Shown: one piece after another, positions 35,443 through 44,080 of the stretch
Position numbering within the stretch: the stretch's first letter is position 1
Layout of the letters: every line of letters begins with the position of its first letter
Assembly (NCBI RefSeq): GCF_000685075.1
Contig: NZ_BAYD01000005.1
Span: forward strand, 1 to 64,000
DNA: 64,000 bases
From: Paraburkholderia oxyphila NBRC 105797
GTDB lineage: Bacteria > Pseudomonadota > Gammaproteobacteria > Burkholderiales > Burkholderiaceae
Direction: 5' to 3'
Made by a program: the position numbers and the translations under genes
Notes under the pieces: generated by a model
Seen by the model: only the letters and a program-made list of their open reading frames with translations
Database searches by the model: none
What the model was told of the DNA's origin: nothing

Positions 35443-36302
35443 CCCCAGGCGAGGCGCAATACGCCAGCGACTACGACGACCGAACGACTGCCGCGGTCAA
35501 GACCGTCCTGATCGAGATCGGACAGATTCTTGGGAGTTTCAAGGGGAAGTTCGCCGTCGTAGGCGGGGCCGTGCCCTGGCTGCTGCTGGGCAACAACGAG
35601 GACATGCGTCATGTCGGAACACTGGACGTGGATCTCGGTCTGGACACCGATGCGCTCGGAGAGGGTGAGTACGCCACCCTGGTCGAGGCACTGCTGGGGC
35701 ATGGTTATGCGCAGAGCAAAGCGCTCCGGCGCTTCCAGCTCGTACGCCAGATCAAGACCGATGATGGCGGCGCGCCCATTGATGTGATCATCGACTTCCT
35801 GATGCCGAGAGATGCGGAAATCGTCAGGAACATGCCGCCTCTCGTCAGCGAGTTTGCCGTGCAGCGCGCGGACGGTGCCGATCTCGCTGTCCGCTTTTAC
35901 CAGATGGTTGCGATCAGCGGCCCCATGCCCAATGGCGGGACGAACCGCGTGGAAGTGGCCGTCTGTTCGATCCCAGCCTTGCTGGCCATGAAGGGCCATG
36001 CCATTCAGGGGCGCTACAAGCAGAAGGACGCCTACGACATCTATTACTGCATCCGGAATTATCCCGGCGGACCGCAAGCGCTGGCCGAGGCGTGCCGGCC
36101 GCTACTCGAGGTCGCCAGTGGCGCCGCTGGCTATGGATACATCGCGAGCAAATTCGATGCAGTCGAGGGATTTGGTCCGACCTGCGTGCGCCATTTCGTC
36201 GAGGATACCCAAGTCCTGGGCGAACGCAGTCCGGAGCAATGGCAACTGGACGCTTTCGGGCAAGTCGACGCGTGGCTGCGCGCTTTGGGGCTCAGGGAGT
36301 GA
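35430..36302 (+). CDS. AbiEii/MNT-type nucleotidyltransferase, probable toxin
   Basis: 290-aa nucleotidyltransferase-fold protein. The conserved GG (45-46 in VVGGAVPWLLLG) and the metal carboxylates Asp66 and Asp68 (TLDVDLGLD) are present, and a third carboxylate is likely Asp98 in the stretch APIDVIIDF. AbiEii-type toxins transfer nucleotides to tRNA or proteins and are held off by the AbiEi partner. KQKDAYDIYYCIR is typical of AbiEii relatives. The start overlaps the partner gene, which fits a coupled toxin-antitoxin operon. It could instead be a non-toxic nucleotidyltransferase. Confidence 0.82.
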   Translation: MANMTPGEAQYASDYDDRTTAAVKTVLIEIGQILGSFKGKFAVVGGAVPWLLLGNNEDMRHVGTLDVDLGLDTDALGEGEYATLVEALLGHGYAQSKALRRFQLVRQIKTDDGGAPIDVIIDFLMPRDAEIVRNMPPLVSEFAVQRADGADLAVRFYQMVAISGPMPNGGTNRVEVAVCSIPALLAMKGHAIQGRYKQKDAYDIYYCIRNYPGGPQALAEACRPLLEVASGAAGYGYIASKFDAVEGFGPTCVRHFVEDTQVLGERSPEQWQLDAFGQVDAWLRALGLRE

Positions 36303-36377
36303 GTGCGACGGGTTGGCAGATTCTCGCCAACGCCCGTCCGCGTTCACCAGGGCGTGCCGAACGCACCCACGATCGCC

Positions 36378-38189
36378 TCACTGAGAGCCGACGTTATCGC
36401 GCATTGCCTCGTCTGCCGCCGCCGTCGCGGGCAGCCCGCCAAACTGCAGCGCCGCGAGCTGGGCATAAAGCGGCGAACTCTGCAGCAGCTCCGCATGCCG
36501 GCCTTGCGCAACAATGCGGCCCTGGTCCAGCACGACAATGCGGTCGGCTTGTTGCACGGTTGCAAGGCGATGCGCGATGACGAGGGTAGTGCGGTTCTGC
36601 GCGGCATTGTCCAGCGCCGTTTGCACGAGCCGCTCGCTCGCCGCGTCGAGCGCACTGGTGGCCTCGTCGAGCAGCAGGATGGGCGGATCCTTGAGAATCG
36701 CGCGCGCGATTGCAATGCGCTGACGCTGCCCGCCCGAAAGCCGCACGCCGCGTTCACCCAGAAACGTGTCGTAGCCTTCCGGCAAAGCCTCGATAAAGCC
36801 GGCCGCAGCGGCCATTTCGGCGGCGCGTTGCACTTGTGCGAGGGTGGCGTCGGGCAGGCCGTAGCGGATGTTATCGAGTACGCTGCCCGAGAAGATCACC
36901 GACTCCTGCAGCACGACGCCAATCGCCTGACGCAACGCCGCGAACGAGACGTCCCGCGTCGGCACACCATTGATCAGGATGTTGCCGGACTGCGGATCGT
37001 AAAAGCGCAGCAGCAGCTGAAACAGCGTGGTCTTGCCTGCGCCGGACGGCCCGACCAGCGCGACATGCTCCCCCGGGCGCACGTCCAGCGAAAACCCCGA
37101 GAGCGTGGCGATGCCAGGCCGCGACGGATACGAGAAGCTCACATTTTCAAAGCGGATGCCCTCGCCACGAGCGGGCAGCGGCACGGTCGTCCGAGCCTCG
37201 GCCACGGGCGAGCGCGCGGCCAGCAGTTGCAATATCCGCTCGGTGGCGCCGGCGGCGCGCTGCAAATCGCCCCACACCTCCGCCACGGCGCCCACGGCGC
37301 CCGCCGTAAATACCGCATAGAGAATGAACTGGGACAGTTGGCCCGCCGTCATGTGGCCGGCCAGCACCGCCTGCGCGCCGAGCCAGAGCACGAACACGAT
37401 GGCGGCGAACACGAACACGATCACCACGGCCGTCAACGCGGCGCGTGCGCGGATTCGCGTGAGCGCGGTCTCAAAGGCCGCTTCCACAGCGCCGCCGAAG
37501 CGCCGCGTCTCGAAGACCTCCTGCGTGTACGACTGCACGGTAGGCATCGCGTTGAGCACTTCGCCGGCGAGCGCGCTTGCGTTCGCGACCTTGTCCTGGC
37601 TCGCGCGCGAAAGCCGCCGCACGCGCCGTCCGAAGATGACGATGGGCGCGACCACCACCACCAGCGTCGCGATGATGTAGCCGGACAGCACCGGGCTCGT
37701 GGTGACCAGCATCGCCACGCCGCCCACCATCAGCAGCGCATTGCGCAAGCCGAGCGACAGGCTCGTGCCGACCACGGTCTGGATCAGCGTCGTGTCGGTG
37801 GTGATTCGGGAGAGCACCTCGCCTGTCTGCGTGGTCTCGAAGAACTGCGGGCTCATCTGCATCACATGGTCATAGACGGCGCGCCGCAAATCGGCCGTCA
37901 CCCGCTCGCCGAGCCAAGAAACCCAGTAGAAGCGCAGCGCCGTGGCGCCGGCGAGGATCAGCGAAACGACGAATAGCGCGATGAAATAGCGGTCGATGTG
38001 CGTGCGCTCGCCGCTGGCGAAGCCGCGGTCGATCAGGTATTTGAACGCCACCGGCAGCGCGAGTGTCGCGCTTGCCGAGGTCACGAGCGCGAGGAAAGCG
38101 AGCGCCCAGCGCCCCGCATAGGGGCGCAGGAAGGGAAGAAGGGCGAAGAGTGGGGCGACGCGTGACGAGCGGGCGGCGGCATCGGGCAT
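36378..38189 (-). CDS. ABC-type exporter, MsbA-like half-transporter
   Basis: 603-aa half-transporter. Six membrane helices cover about residues 15-320, followed by an ATPase domain with Walker A GPSGAGKTT (about 390), Q-loop, signature LSGGQRQR, Walker B ILLLDEATSALD and the switch His (IAHRL). Families with this form export lipids, drugs or peptides. It ends the minus-strand cluster that begins with the ECF sigma gene, 67 bp after a small gene. The substrate is unknown. Confidence 0.95.
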   Translation of the reverse strand: MPDAAARSSRVAPLFALLPFLRPYAGRWALAFLALVTSASATLALPVAFKYLIDRGFASGERTHIDRYFIALFVVSLILAGATALRFYWVSWLGERVTADLRRAVYDHVMQMSPQFFETTQTGEVLSRITTDTTLIQTVVGTSLSLGLRNALLMVGGVAMLVTTSPVLSGYIIATLVVVVAPIVIFGRRVRRLSRASQDKVANASALAGEVLNAMPTVQSYTQEVFETRRFGGAVEAAFETALTRIRARAALTAVVIVFVFAAIVFVLWLGAQAVLAGHMTAGQLSQFILYAVFTAGAVGAVAEVWGDLQRAAGATERILQLLAARSPVAEARTTVPLPARGEGIRFENVSFSYPSRPGIATLSGFSLDVRPGEHVALVGPSGAGKTTLFQLLLRFYDPQSGNILINGVPTRDVSFAALRQAIGVVLQESVIFSGSVLDNIRYGLPDATLAQVQRAAEMAAAAGFIEALPEGYDTFLGERGVRLSGGQRQRIAIARAILKDPPILLLDEATSALDAASERLVQTALDNAAQNRTTLVIAHRLATVQQADRIVVLDQGRIVAQGRHAELLQSSPLYAQLAALQFGGLPATAAADEAMRDNVGSQ

Positions 38190-38256
38190 GGGGCGTTCCG
38201 GGCGAATCGAAGAAGGAGGATTATCTCAGTCCGCGTATGGGCGGGGGTGTCAGGCG

Positions 38257-38508
38257 CTAGAGCAGATTATCGTCCTCCGACGGTACGCCATCGCGCGATC
38301 GCTTACCTTCATGACGCGCGGCGGCTTCCAGCAGATGGGCGCCGGCGGGCGTCAGCACCGGGCGGCGCCAGGCACCCGAGCGCGGCTCCAGTGAAATGAG
38401 CTGGCAATCCAGCAAGGTGTCGAGTTCGAAGCGCGCCATGTCGATCTGATCGGGTGCGCTATGGACCAGCATCAGCGTGGCCAGTTCATGCGGGCTCAGC
38501 ATGTTCAT
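38257..38508 (-). CDS. Small protein, function unknown
   Basis: 83-aa protein starting MNMLSPHELATLMLVHSAPDQIDMARFELDTLL, with GGAG 8 nt upstream of the ATG at 38508. The N-terminal 60 residues look like a small helical winged-helix-type domain (LTPAGAHLLEAAA); the tail is charged. No signal peptide. It lies between the small membrane protein and the ABC exporter and may be co-transcribed. No function can be named. Confidence 0.72.
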   Translation of the reverse strand: MNMLSPHELATLMLVHSAPDQIDMARFELDTLLDCQLISLEPRSGAWRRPVLTPAGAHLLEAAARHEGKRSRDGVPSEDDNLL

Positions 38509-38560
38509 TGTTCCGGCTCCATGTGCAACGGCGGTTTGCGGGCGGCGGTGGCGTTTCGCG

Positions 38561-38875
38561 TCATATGCCGCTTCCCCCGCTCTGGCGTGAAGCCGACGTC
38601 GAGCCATTGCGGAACTGCTCGCGCTCCTGCTGCGTCATGGCTTGCCACCGCTGCCAGTGCCTGCGCCTGTGGCAGCCGCCATGCCCGCGGAAGCCGCCGA
38701 ACAGGATGCGGCAGAGCACCAACAGACCGATCGCACGCGGATAGTCGATCGCATGGGCATTGACAATGAGAGCCGGGAGGATCCAGTTCCATAGCCCCAT
38801 GACGATCCAGCCCAGTAGCGCGATGCTCACCAAGATCAGCAGGGCTTTGGCAAAGAATTTGCGGCGAAACATCAT
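38561..38875 (-). CDS. Small membrane protein linked to the ECF sigma factor
   Basis: 104-aa protein with two hydrophobic segments (about 10-32 and 44-62), then a His/Arg/Gly-rich stretch (HGGCHRRRHWQRW) and MTQQEREQFRNG. It lies 16 bp after the sigma factor gene, with GGAG 6 nt before the ATG at 38875. The position suggests a partner or anti-sigma role, but it lacks a classical zinc anti-sigma domain. The His-rich tail could bind metal. Confidence 0.75.
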   Translation of the reverse strand: MMFRRKFFAKALLILVSIALLGWIVMGLWNWILPALIVNAHAIDYPRAIGLLVLCRILFGGFRGHGGCHRRRHWQRWQAMTQQEREQFRNGSTSASRQSGGSGI

Positions 38876-38891
38876 TCAGTTCTCCTTCGGT

Positions 38892-39461
38892 TCAAATTTC
38901 CAGGCCGTCGTATGACGAGCGCAGGCGCTCACGCAGATGCAGCACCGCATATCGCTTGCGCGCCAGCAGCGTGTTGACGCCAACGCCGCTCGCGGCTGCC
39001 ATTTCCTTGAAGCTGCGCCCATCCAGTTCATGGGCGATAAAGACCTCACGCTGGTTTGCGGGCAGTTCGTCGAGCGCGGCACGCAGCGTGTCGAGCAGCG
39101 CCGCGCGAGCGTAGGCGGCCTCGGGCCCGGCATCGGCAGAGGGCAGTGCGAGATCGAGCCGGTATTCGTCGTCCTCTTGCGCAGCATCGGGCAGCGGCGT
39201 TTCCTTCTTCTTGCGGAAGCGGTCGACGATGCGGTTTCTCGCGACACGAAACAGCCATGCGCCAACCTGCTCGATGGGCTCTGGCAGCCGCCATGCCTCG
39301 ACCAGCTCCTCGAAAACGTCCTGGAGAATGTCGTCGGCTTCGTCTTGATCGATGACCCGGCGGCGGATGAAATTGCGCAGCCTCGGGCGCTCGCGGGCGA
39401 CGGCGTCGGCGATTTCGCGGTCCTGCTCGGTCAGCGGTTTTGGGGTGTGCGGCGGTTCCAT
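38892..39461 (-). CDS. ECF-type RNA polymerase sigma factor
   Basis: 189-aa sigma-70 family ECF factor. Region 2 is at about 25-95 (DQDEADDILQDVFEELVEAW; GAWLFRVARNRIVDRFRKKKE) and region 4 at about 125-180 (LPANQREVFIAHELDGRSFKEMAAASGVGVNTLLARKRYAVLHLRERL). It is followed by the small membrane protein gene. The signal it responds to is unknown. Confidence 0.93.
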   Translation of the reverse strand: MEPPHTPKPLTEQDREIADAVARERPRLRNFIRRRVIDQDEADDILQDVFEELVEAWRLPEPIEQVGAWLFRVARNRIVDRFRKKKETPLPDAAQEDDEYRLDLALPSADAGPEAAYARAALLDTLRAALDELPANQREVFIAHELDGRSFKEMAAASGVGVNTLLARKRYAVLHLRERLRSSYDGLEI

Positions 39462-39648
39462 ACCGGTGTTGACGATCCGGGAAGGAAAATATTGTGTCGC
39501 GCGCGCTGCAAAGCGCGCTTATTTCATGGCGGGGCGGAAGGTGTTCGTAAGTATCGTATGCCGCGCCGCAGCGTTGGCACGGCCGTTGACGCCCGAACCT
39601 GTGCAATGTTTAATGGGTGTCTTCCTTACGTATGGCTTGGAGTGCTCC

Positions 39649-40380
39649 ATGACCGTTACGAATCGGCAAGCGGGAACGAACGTTCACGAGGTGGCGGACG
39701 GGATCTATCGCATCAACACACCCGTTCAGATTGCGGGCGCGCAGGGCTTCTCGTTTAACCAGTACCTCATTCTCGACGATCAGCCGCTGCTGTTCCACAC
39801 GGGCCCGCGCAGGATGTTCCCGCTGGTGCGTGAAGCGGCCGCAAGCGTATTGCCGATCGAGAAGCTGCGCTATATCGCCTTTTCTCATGTCGAGGCCGAT
39901 GAGTGCGGCTCGCTCAACGAATGGCTGGCGGCCGCACCGCAGTCTTCGCCGCTGTGCGGCGCGGTGGCCGCCCTCGTATCGATCGAGGACCTCGCGGACA
40001 GGGCGCCCAGGGCACTCGCCGACGGCGAAACTATTTCGTTAGGATCGCATAGTATACGCTGGATCGATACGCCGCACCTTCCGCACGCCTGGGAATGCGG
40101 AGTCATTTTTGACGAGCGCACCCGCACATTGCTGTGCGGCGATCTTCTTACCCAACCTGGAGCGGACCTGCCGGCGCTAACGGAGTCGGACATTCTGGGC
40201 CCCAGCGAGGCATTCCGCCACGCGATGGACTACTACTCGCAAACCCGGCATGCCGGAGCGCTGCTCGATAAGTTGATTGCCACCGCGCCTTCCACGCTCG
40301 CATGCATGCACGGCAGTGCATGGCGCGGAGATGGCGCGAAGCTGCTGCGCGAGCTTGCTGGAGCGCTCTCGGGCGCTTAG
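39649..40380 (+). CDS. MBL-fold diiron (ODP-like) protein
   Basis: 243-aa metallo-beta-lactamase-fold protein of the oxygen-binding diiron type. The metal motif reads SHVEADECGS near residue 83 instead of the classical HxHxDH, as in flavodiiron and ODP domains. A later acidic ligand lies in LLCGDLLTQPG and the His in LACMHGSAW. GGAG lies 7 nt before the ATG at 39649. Possible roles are O2/NO sensing or detoxification. It is divergent from the ECF sigma gene. Confidence 0.85.
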   Translation: MTVTNRQAGTNVHEVADGIYRINTPVQIAGAQGFSFNQYLILDDQPLLFHTGPRRMFPLVREAAASVLPIEKLRYIAFSHVEADECGSLNEWLAAAPQSSPLCGAVAALVSIEDLADRAPRALADGETISLGSHSIRWIDTPHLPHAWECGVIFDERTRTLLCGDLLTQPGADLPALTESDILGPSEAFRHAMDYYSQTRHAGALLDKLIATAPSTLACMHGSAWRGDGAKLLRELAGALSGA

Positions 40381-40532
40381 GCGATTCGCAACGCCCGCCA
40401 ATGTCGTCGATATGCGAATGTTCGAAGACTTTGCGGCCTGGCCAGCATCGCCGAGACGATGCTGGCCATTTTGTTGGCGAGCGCGCAGGCGCTAGAATCT
40501 CCCTTTTCGCCGCCCGCCTGGCAGGACCCTCG

Positions 40533-41270
40533 ATGATCAAAAAGGTCGACGCGCCGTTTCAGCAGATCAAGGCCCTCGTTCGCAAGCGCATTCAAACCGG
40601 CGACTGGAAGATTGGGGAGCGCATTCCCTCCGAACTCGATCTCGCCGCCGAGCTTGGCGTCGCACGGATGACCGTGAATCGGGCGCTGCGCGAGTTGACC
40701 GACGAAGGCGCACTGCAGCGCATCCTGGGTGTCGGGACCTTCGTTGCCGAGGAAAAGCCGCAATCGAATCTGTTGATGATCGCGCACGTGCGGGACGAAA
40801 TCCACGCGCGCGGGCATCAATATCGCTGCCACGTCATCAGCCAGACGCGCGGGCTCGCGTCGTCCGAGGTCGCCGCTGCGTTTGGGCTGGCGCTCAACGC
40901 TCCTGTGTTCCACGTGGTTTGCGTGCATGAGGAGAACGGCCGGCCGATTCAGCTCGAGGAACGCTATGTGAATCCGGCCGCCGCGCCGAATTTCATCGAC
41001 CAGGACTTCCAGGCCGAGCCCCCGTCCGAGTATCTGTACAACAATGTTTCGCATTACGAGCTCGAGATCGAGCATGTCGTCGACGCGACGATGCCGACTG
41101 CCGAGCAGGCGAAACTGCTCGACATGCGCGCCGACGAACCGTGCCTGACGCTCACGCGCCGGACCTGGACCAACGGGCTGCCCGTCACGTTCGTGCGCTT
41201 CGTGCACCCCGGCAACCGCTACCGGCTCGGCTCGCGCTTCAAGCCCGGCGCAACGCGTCATCAAATCTGA
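40533..41270 (+). CDS. GntR/HutC family regulator with UTRA domain
   Basis: 245-aa repressor-type regulator. The GntR winged HTH covers about residues 1-72 (IGERIPSELDLAAELGVARMTVNRALRELTDEGALQR) and the UTRA effector domain about 90-235. It is close in style to HutC, the histidine-utilisation repressor, but no hut genes lie here. It is convergent with the PhyH/binding-protein genes, so the control relationship is not obvious. Confidence 0.9.
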   Translation: MIKKVDAPFQQIKALVRKRIQTGDWKIGERIPSELDLAAELGVARMTVNRALRELTDEGALQRILGVGTFVAEEKPQSNLLMIAHVRDEIHARGHQYRCHVISQTRGLASSEVAAAFGLALNAPVFHVVCVHEENGRPIQLEERYVNPAAAPNFIDQDFQAEPPSEYLYNNVSHYELEIEHVVDATMPTAEQAKLLDMRADEPCLTLTRRTWTNGLPVTFVRFVHPGNRYRLGSRFKPGATRHQI

Positions 41271-41295
41271 TTCGTAGCGGCTTTGCCGCCGGCAA

Positions 41296-41330
41296 GAAAA
41301 ACGGGCGGCGGCCCATCGGTCCGCCGCCCG
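41296..41330 (-). terminator. Intrinsic terminator after the PhyH gene
   Basis: A perfect 10-bp GC stem (41302-41311 with 41321-41330) with a 9-nt loop. On the minus strand it is followed by five T then C. It ends the binding-protein/PhyH transcript. Confidence 0.8.
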
Positions 41331-41346
41331 CCGGTTGCGCTGCGTT

Positions 41347-42198
41347 TCAGAGTGCGTTCACCTGCCCATCGCTTTTCGACCACAGCACCGGAAACAGCGG
41401 ATGCTCGAGCGGCGCGCCCTCCGGCAACGCTTCGGCGAGCCCGGGGAAATCGGGCGACGTTTTCCAGCGGCGCGGCGCATGGCGGATGTCGTCGCCGACG
41501 AAGCGGATCGAGAACGCGCGCCGCCGATTGCGCGTGCCGCCCGACGCGTGCAGCGTCAACATGCGGAAGCACACCATGTCGCCCGGCTCCAGCGCCCAAT
41601 GGCGGATCGGGAAGGCATCGCGATTGGCTTCGATGTCCGGAAGATCGGCGAGGCTGCCTTCGGGGAACCACTTCGCTTCCTTGTCCATGAACGTGCGCGG
41701 CATCAGCCACGGGCCGCGATGTGAACCCGCGACGAATTCGAGCGTCGATTCGAGCGGGACCGGGTCGACTGGAATCCACATGCTGACGTTGTCGTCGCCC
41801 TCGATGTTGTAGTAGGGCTGGTCCTGATGCCATGGCGTGCGCTGCTGCGTGCCCGGCTCCTTCACGAGAAGGTGGTCGTGATGCAGGCGGACCGTATCGA
41901 CGCCCATCAGCGCGGCCGCGACCGAAGGCGCGGGCGAGCGCGCAATGAACTCGCGGTACGCGGCGTTGTGCTCCCAGTTGCAGAAGTCCTCGAAGAACCA
42001 GCCCGGATCTTCGGGCCGGCTCGCAACCTTCGAGCGCGCGCTCGGGTGAGAGAGATTGCTGTCGATGCCGGCCTTGAGCGCCTCGATTTCGTCCGCCGAG
42101 AAAATGCCCTTGATGCACACGGCGCCTTCCGTGCGGAACGCGTTGATCAGCTCGGGCGTGACCGCCTTCTCGACACGTTCACGAATATTCATGGTCAT
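41347..42198 (-). CDS. Phytanoyl-CoA dioxygenase (PhyH) family Fe(II)/2-oxoglutarate enzyme
   Basis: 283-aa PhyH-family oxygenase that would hydroxylate a small molecule using Fe(II) and 2-oxoglutarate. The facial triad is visible as WHQDQPYY (His-x-Asp, about residue 131) and the distal LHASGGTRNRRRAFSIRF (His and Arg). The ATG at 42198 has AAAGG 5 nt upstream. It lies 23 bp after the amino-acid binding-protein gene, so a polar amino acid or related compound is a likely substrate; this is inference. Confidence 0.9.
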   Translation of the reverse strand: MTMNIRERVEKAVTPELINAFRTEGAVCIKGIFSADEIEALKAGIDSNLSHPSARSKVASRPEDPGWFFEDFCNWEHNAAYREFIARSPAPSVAAALMGVDTVRLHHDHLLVKEPGTQQRTPWHQDQPYYNIEGDDNVSMWIPVDPVPLESTLEFVAGSHRGPWLMPRTFMDKEAKWFPEGSLADLPDIEANRDAFPIRHWALEPGDMVCFRMLTLHASGGTRNRRRAFSIRFVGDDIRHAPRRWKTSPDFPGLAEALPEGAPLEHPLFPVLWSKSDGQVNAL

Positions 42199-42221
42199 AG
42201 TTGCCTTTCCGGTGATTGAAT

Positions 42222-43007
42222 TCATTGCGTTGCGCCGTAAATGTCGAAGTCGAAATATTTCGCCGCAATCTTCTGGTAGGTGCCGTTCGCGCGAATCGCG
42301 GCGATCGCGCCGTTCAGGCGATTCTTCAAGTCGGTATCGCCTTTGCGCAGCCCCATTGCGACGCCATGGCCGGTGATGCGCGGATCGGTGACGTCGCCGC
42401 CGGCGAATGCGTAACCCTTGCCGCGCGGCGTGTCCAGGAACGCGTAGCCGGCCTGCGTCTTGTCCTGGAAGGTGGCGTCGAGGCGGCCGTTGACGAGGTC
42501 GGCGTAGACCTGATCCTGGTTCTGATACGTCACGATCGTGACGCCCTTCGGTGCCCATTCGGCCTTTGCGTAGGCTTCCTGGGTCGTGCCCTGGTCGATG
42601 CCGATACGCTTGCCGACCAGCGACGCAACGGTCGGCTGCAGCCCGGACCCCACCGGCGCGACTAGCGCGCCCGGCGACGAATAGAGCTTGTTCGAGAAAT
42701 CGATCTGCTTCAGACGTTCGTCGGTGGCGGTCATGGCCGACATGATCACGTCAAACTTCTTCGCATGCAGCGCGGGAATCATGCCGTCGAAACCCTGCTC
42801 GACCCACACGCATTTCGCGTGGAGCTGCGCGCAGATCGCGTTGCGCAGGTCGATGTCGAATCCGGTGATCGAACCATCCGGCTGCTTTGCCTCGAACGGC
42901 GGATAGGTGGGGTCGACGCCCCAGCGGATCGTTGAGGCATCCTCAGCAAACGAAACGAGCGGTGCTGCGGCAAGCGAGACTACGAGAAACTTGACGATCC
43001 GGTTCAT
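42222..43007 (-). CDS. Polar amino-acid ABC transporter substrate-binding protein
   Basis: 261-aa periplasmic binding protein of family 3 (HisJ/ArgT-like). A signal peptide (MNRIVKFLVVSLAAAPLVSFA) is followed by IRWGVDPTYPPFEAKQPDGSITGFDIDLRNAICAQLHAKC. The start at 43007 has GGGGA 7 nt upstream. No permease or ATPase gene is adjacent, so it must use a transporter encoded elsewhere or act with the PhyH gene downstream. Confidence 0.92.
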   Translation of the reverse strand: MNRIVKFLVVSLAAAPLVSFAEDASTIRWGVDPTYPPFEAKQPDGSITGFDIDLRNAICAQLHAKCVWVEQGFDGMIPALHAKKFDVIMSAMTATDERLKQIDFSNKLYSSPGALVAPVGSGLQPTVASLVGKRIGIDQGTTQEAYAKAEWAPKGVTIVTYQNQDQVYADLVNGRLDATFQDKTQAGYAFLDTPRGKGYAFAGGDVTDPRITGHGVAMGLRKGDTDLKNRLNGAIAAIRANGTYQKIAAKYFDFDIYGATQ

Positions 43008-43360
43008 GACTTGTTCCCCTGAGTGGGTCGGCGCGACGGGCAAGATCCGCCCGGCCGACTGGATGAACTGCGGTAATTGGTGCCTTTGTTGTGCGAGTGG
43101 CTTCACGTTCTTGATGAAACTGTGATGCAGTCTAGACCACCTCGATTAACGCGTGCAAGCGAGAACGGTGCGATGAGCACGGGAGGAGCCGGGGAGCGAG
43201 CGCTCGGGCGCTAGGGAAGTCGCCATGATCGGCGAGAAATGACTTGAATTAGGAGAAATTGTCTTGAAAATGATTCGATAAGCGATGGCTTAGGTATTTG
43301 CCCTGGCAGACGTGTACGGGCCGGGATGAAGGGTTTACCCCGATAAGGAGTGGCCTTTAT
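43008..43360. other. Intergenic region upstream of the binding-protein gene
   Basis: About 350 bp with lower GC than the flanks. It contains the short palindrome CGAGCGCTCG and an AT-rich stretch around 43240-43290. It must hold the leftward promoter of the binding-protein gene. I see no confident gene or RNA here. Confidence 0.5.
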
Positions 43361-43477
43361 ATGTCTATACAACTTCCCGAGCCGGGGAATCGAATCAATA
43401 CCGCAGAATTTGCAGAATTACGCAGTAGTGCTATCCAGATCGATCGATATTCGATGCGTTGGTCTGGCTCGCGTTGA
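43361..43477 (+). CDS. Candidate small ORF, 38 aa
   Basis: ORF starting MSIQLPEPGNRINTAEFAEL and ending MRWSGSR, with AAGGAG about 10 nt before the ATG. No similarity is evident and the Shine-Dalgarno spacing is long. Reported because the surrounding 500 bp has no other explanation. Confidence 0.3.
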   Translation: MSIQLPEPGNRINTAEFAELRSSAIQIDRYSMRWSGSR

Positions 43478-43552
43478 CGGCGGTGCAAGTGGTGTCACGC
43501 CGCCATTCTGCGCGTAACATAGGACGTGTTTTTGCAAATTTTGGGAGGCGCC

Positions 43553-43744
43553 ATGAAAGCGGTCTGTCCGCTGCACGGGCCAACGACCATCATCGGCACG
43601 AATGCATACGGGTTTCCGGTTTATGCGTGCTGCCGCGACGACGTGCCCAATGTCATGCCCCCGGACGCATGCACGAGAGAGCCAACGCCGCGCGGATCCG
43701 AGCCGCCCCGGCAGATCCCGCAGCCCAAGACGCGAAAGGAATGA
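43553..43744 (+). CDS. Small Cys/His/Pro-rich protein, 63 aa
   Basis: 63-aa protein with a strong GGGAGG site 5 nt before the ATG. The N-terminal half has CPLH, then YACCRDD and DACTRE (four cysteines and one histidine, possibly a small metal knuckle). The C-terminal half is Pro/Arg/Lys-rich. No signal peptide. It resembles no family I can name. Confidence 0.6.
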   Translation: MKAVCPLHGPTTIIGTNAYGFPVYACCRDDVPNVMPPDACTREPTPRGSEPPRQIPQPKTRKE

Positions 43745-43784
43745 CGCTGACGATCGTCTTGCCGTCTGTTTCCGCCCCTCAATT

Positions 43785-43805
43785 CATTGGCGAACCAATG
43801 ATTTT
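43785..43805 (+). terminator. Possible weak terminator after the 63-aa gene
   Basis: Hairpin CATTGG-CGAA-CCAATG (43785-43800) followed by ATTTT. The stem is only 6 bp but has a stable tetraloop. Confidence 0.35.
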
Positions 43806-43815
43806 CTGGCGGAAC

Positions 43816-43842
43816 CGAGCGGTCATTTCGTGTGACCGCTCG
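43816..43842. repeat. Perfect 10-bp inverted repeat
   Basis: CGAGCGGTCA and TGACCGCTCG flank a 7-nt loop (TTTCGTG). No T-run follows. It lies about 240 bp upstream of phaB and could be an RNA hairpin or an operator. Confidence 0.6.
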
Positions 43843-44080
43843 AGCGCAAGAAATATTCACCATGCATTTTCTCGCCTGTTTATGTGAGCGCCGACAAATC
43901 ACCGTCACGGCGGCGTTCGCTGTTGCGGAAAAAGACAAAGCGCTATTTATGCGCGCGCGCAGCCCGGTATTTCCATAAGGGATAGTGCCCATCGCAGTTG
44001 CATCGTATGCTGATGCAAACTAGCTTTTATCCTCCCGTAGAAGCCGTTCGTTATACAACCCAGAAATGTTTGGAGGAGTT

